DNA of 64,000 bases from Rhizobium tumorigenes (GTDB lineage: Bacteria; Pseudomonadota; Alphaproteobacteria; Rhizobiales; Rhizobiaceae). Below the pieces are notes generated by a model. It did not search any database, had not been told where the DNA came from, and was given only the letters and a program-made list of their open reading frames with translations. This document shows positions 63,956 through 64,000 of this stretch, piece by piece; the first letter of the stretch is position 1; each line of letters starts with the position of its first letter. The position numbers and the translations under genes were made by a program. The stretch is taken from assembly GCF_003240565.2 (NCBI RefSeq), contig NZ_CP117255.1, positions 1,736,001-1,800,000 on the forward strand. Direction: 5' to 3'.

Positions 63956-64000
63956 GATCTTGGGTCCGTTTCCTCAGATATTTGTTCAGGATGCCAGCTC

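Overview
The window looks like chromosomal DNA of a Rhizobiaceae alphaproteobacterium (Rhizobium/Agrobacterium group). The signs are high GC with strong third-position bias, ketol-acid reductoisomerase and acetolactate synthase small subunit genes of alphaproteobacterial type, a cobalamin synthesis gene, DUF1127 small proteins, promoters that fit the alphaproteobacterial general stress sigma factor EcfG, and a rhizobial-type intergenic palindromic repeat. Species level is inference. Gene density is ordinary. I see no prophage, insertion sequence, CRISPR array or conjugation genes.

Layout. 1-8.0 kb: end of a GH15 glucoamylase-like gene, then an alpha-2-macroglobulin/PbpC pair. 8.0-10.8 kb: a RIME-like palindromic repeat, cobQ and a largely empty 0.7 kb spacer. 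10.8-14.1 kb: a ProU/OpuA-type quaternary amine ABC transporter. 14.1-20.6 kb: a surface-glycan block (UDP-galactopyranose mutase, a DUF707 protein, a capsule-synthesis-like/methyltransferase fusion, a GT2 glycosyltransferase and a small unknown). 20.6-23.6 kb: phosphodiester glycosidase, entericidin, a LysR regulator and two small DUF1127-like proteins. 23.6-33.1 kb is a signalling region: a GlxA-type AraC regulator, two tandem paralogous dual-receiver proteins (one with GGDEF), an MscS channel, and a compact three-gene phosphorelay operon behind a consensus EcfG-type promoter. 33.1-39.1 kb: an Rrf2 regulator, a flavoprotein, stress genes behind divergent EcfG-type promoters, NUDIX and xth. 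39.2-42.8 kb: a TPP riboswitch driving a YkoF-like protein, a GGDEF-EAL protein and a SUOX-fold periplasmic protein. 43.1-51.0 kb: tRNA-Lys(CTT), a PhzF-like enzyme, a NUDIX protein, an iron/phosphonate-type ABC importer and an aminotransferase. 51.1-64 kb: vapBC, ilvC, several regulator/oxidoreductase pairs (TetR, AraC with alcohol dehydrogenase, HxlR with a QorB-like reductase), an NDH-2-like flavoprotein, pdxJ, a RecD-like helicase, a LysE exporter, an aldo/keto reductase and ilvN.

How parts may work together. Four sites resemble EcfG promoters: one perfect, two with the full GGAAC and GTT cores, one with a single mismatch. They stand before a CHASE3 kinase/CheY/HisKA_2 kinase operon, an SDR plus FMN-binding stress protein operon, a run of small unknown genes, and an entericidin. 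This suggests that part of the window belongs to the general stress regulon and that the phosphorelay may feed back on it. The glycan block implies a galactofuranose-containing surface polymer. Two putative cyclic-di-GMP enzymes and a pair of degenerate-receiver proteins point to output on surface or motility behaviour.
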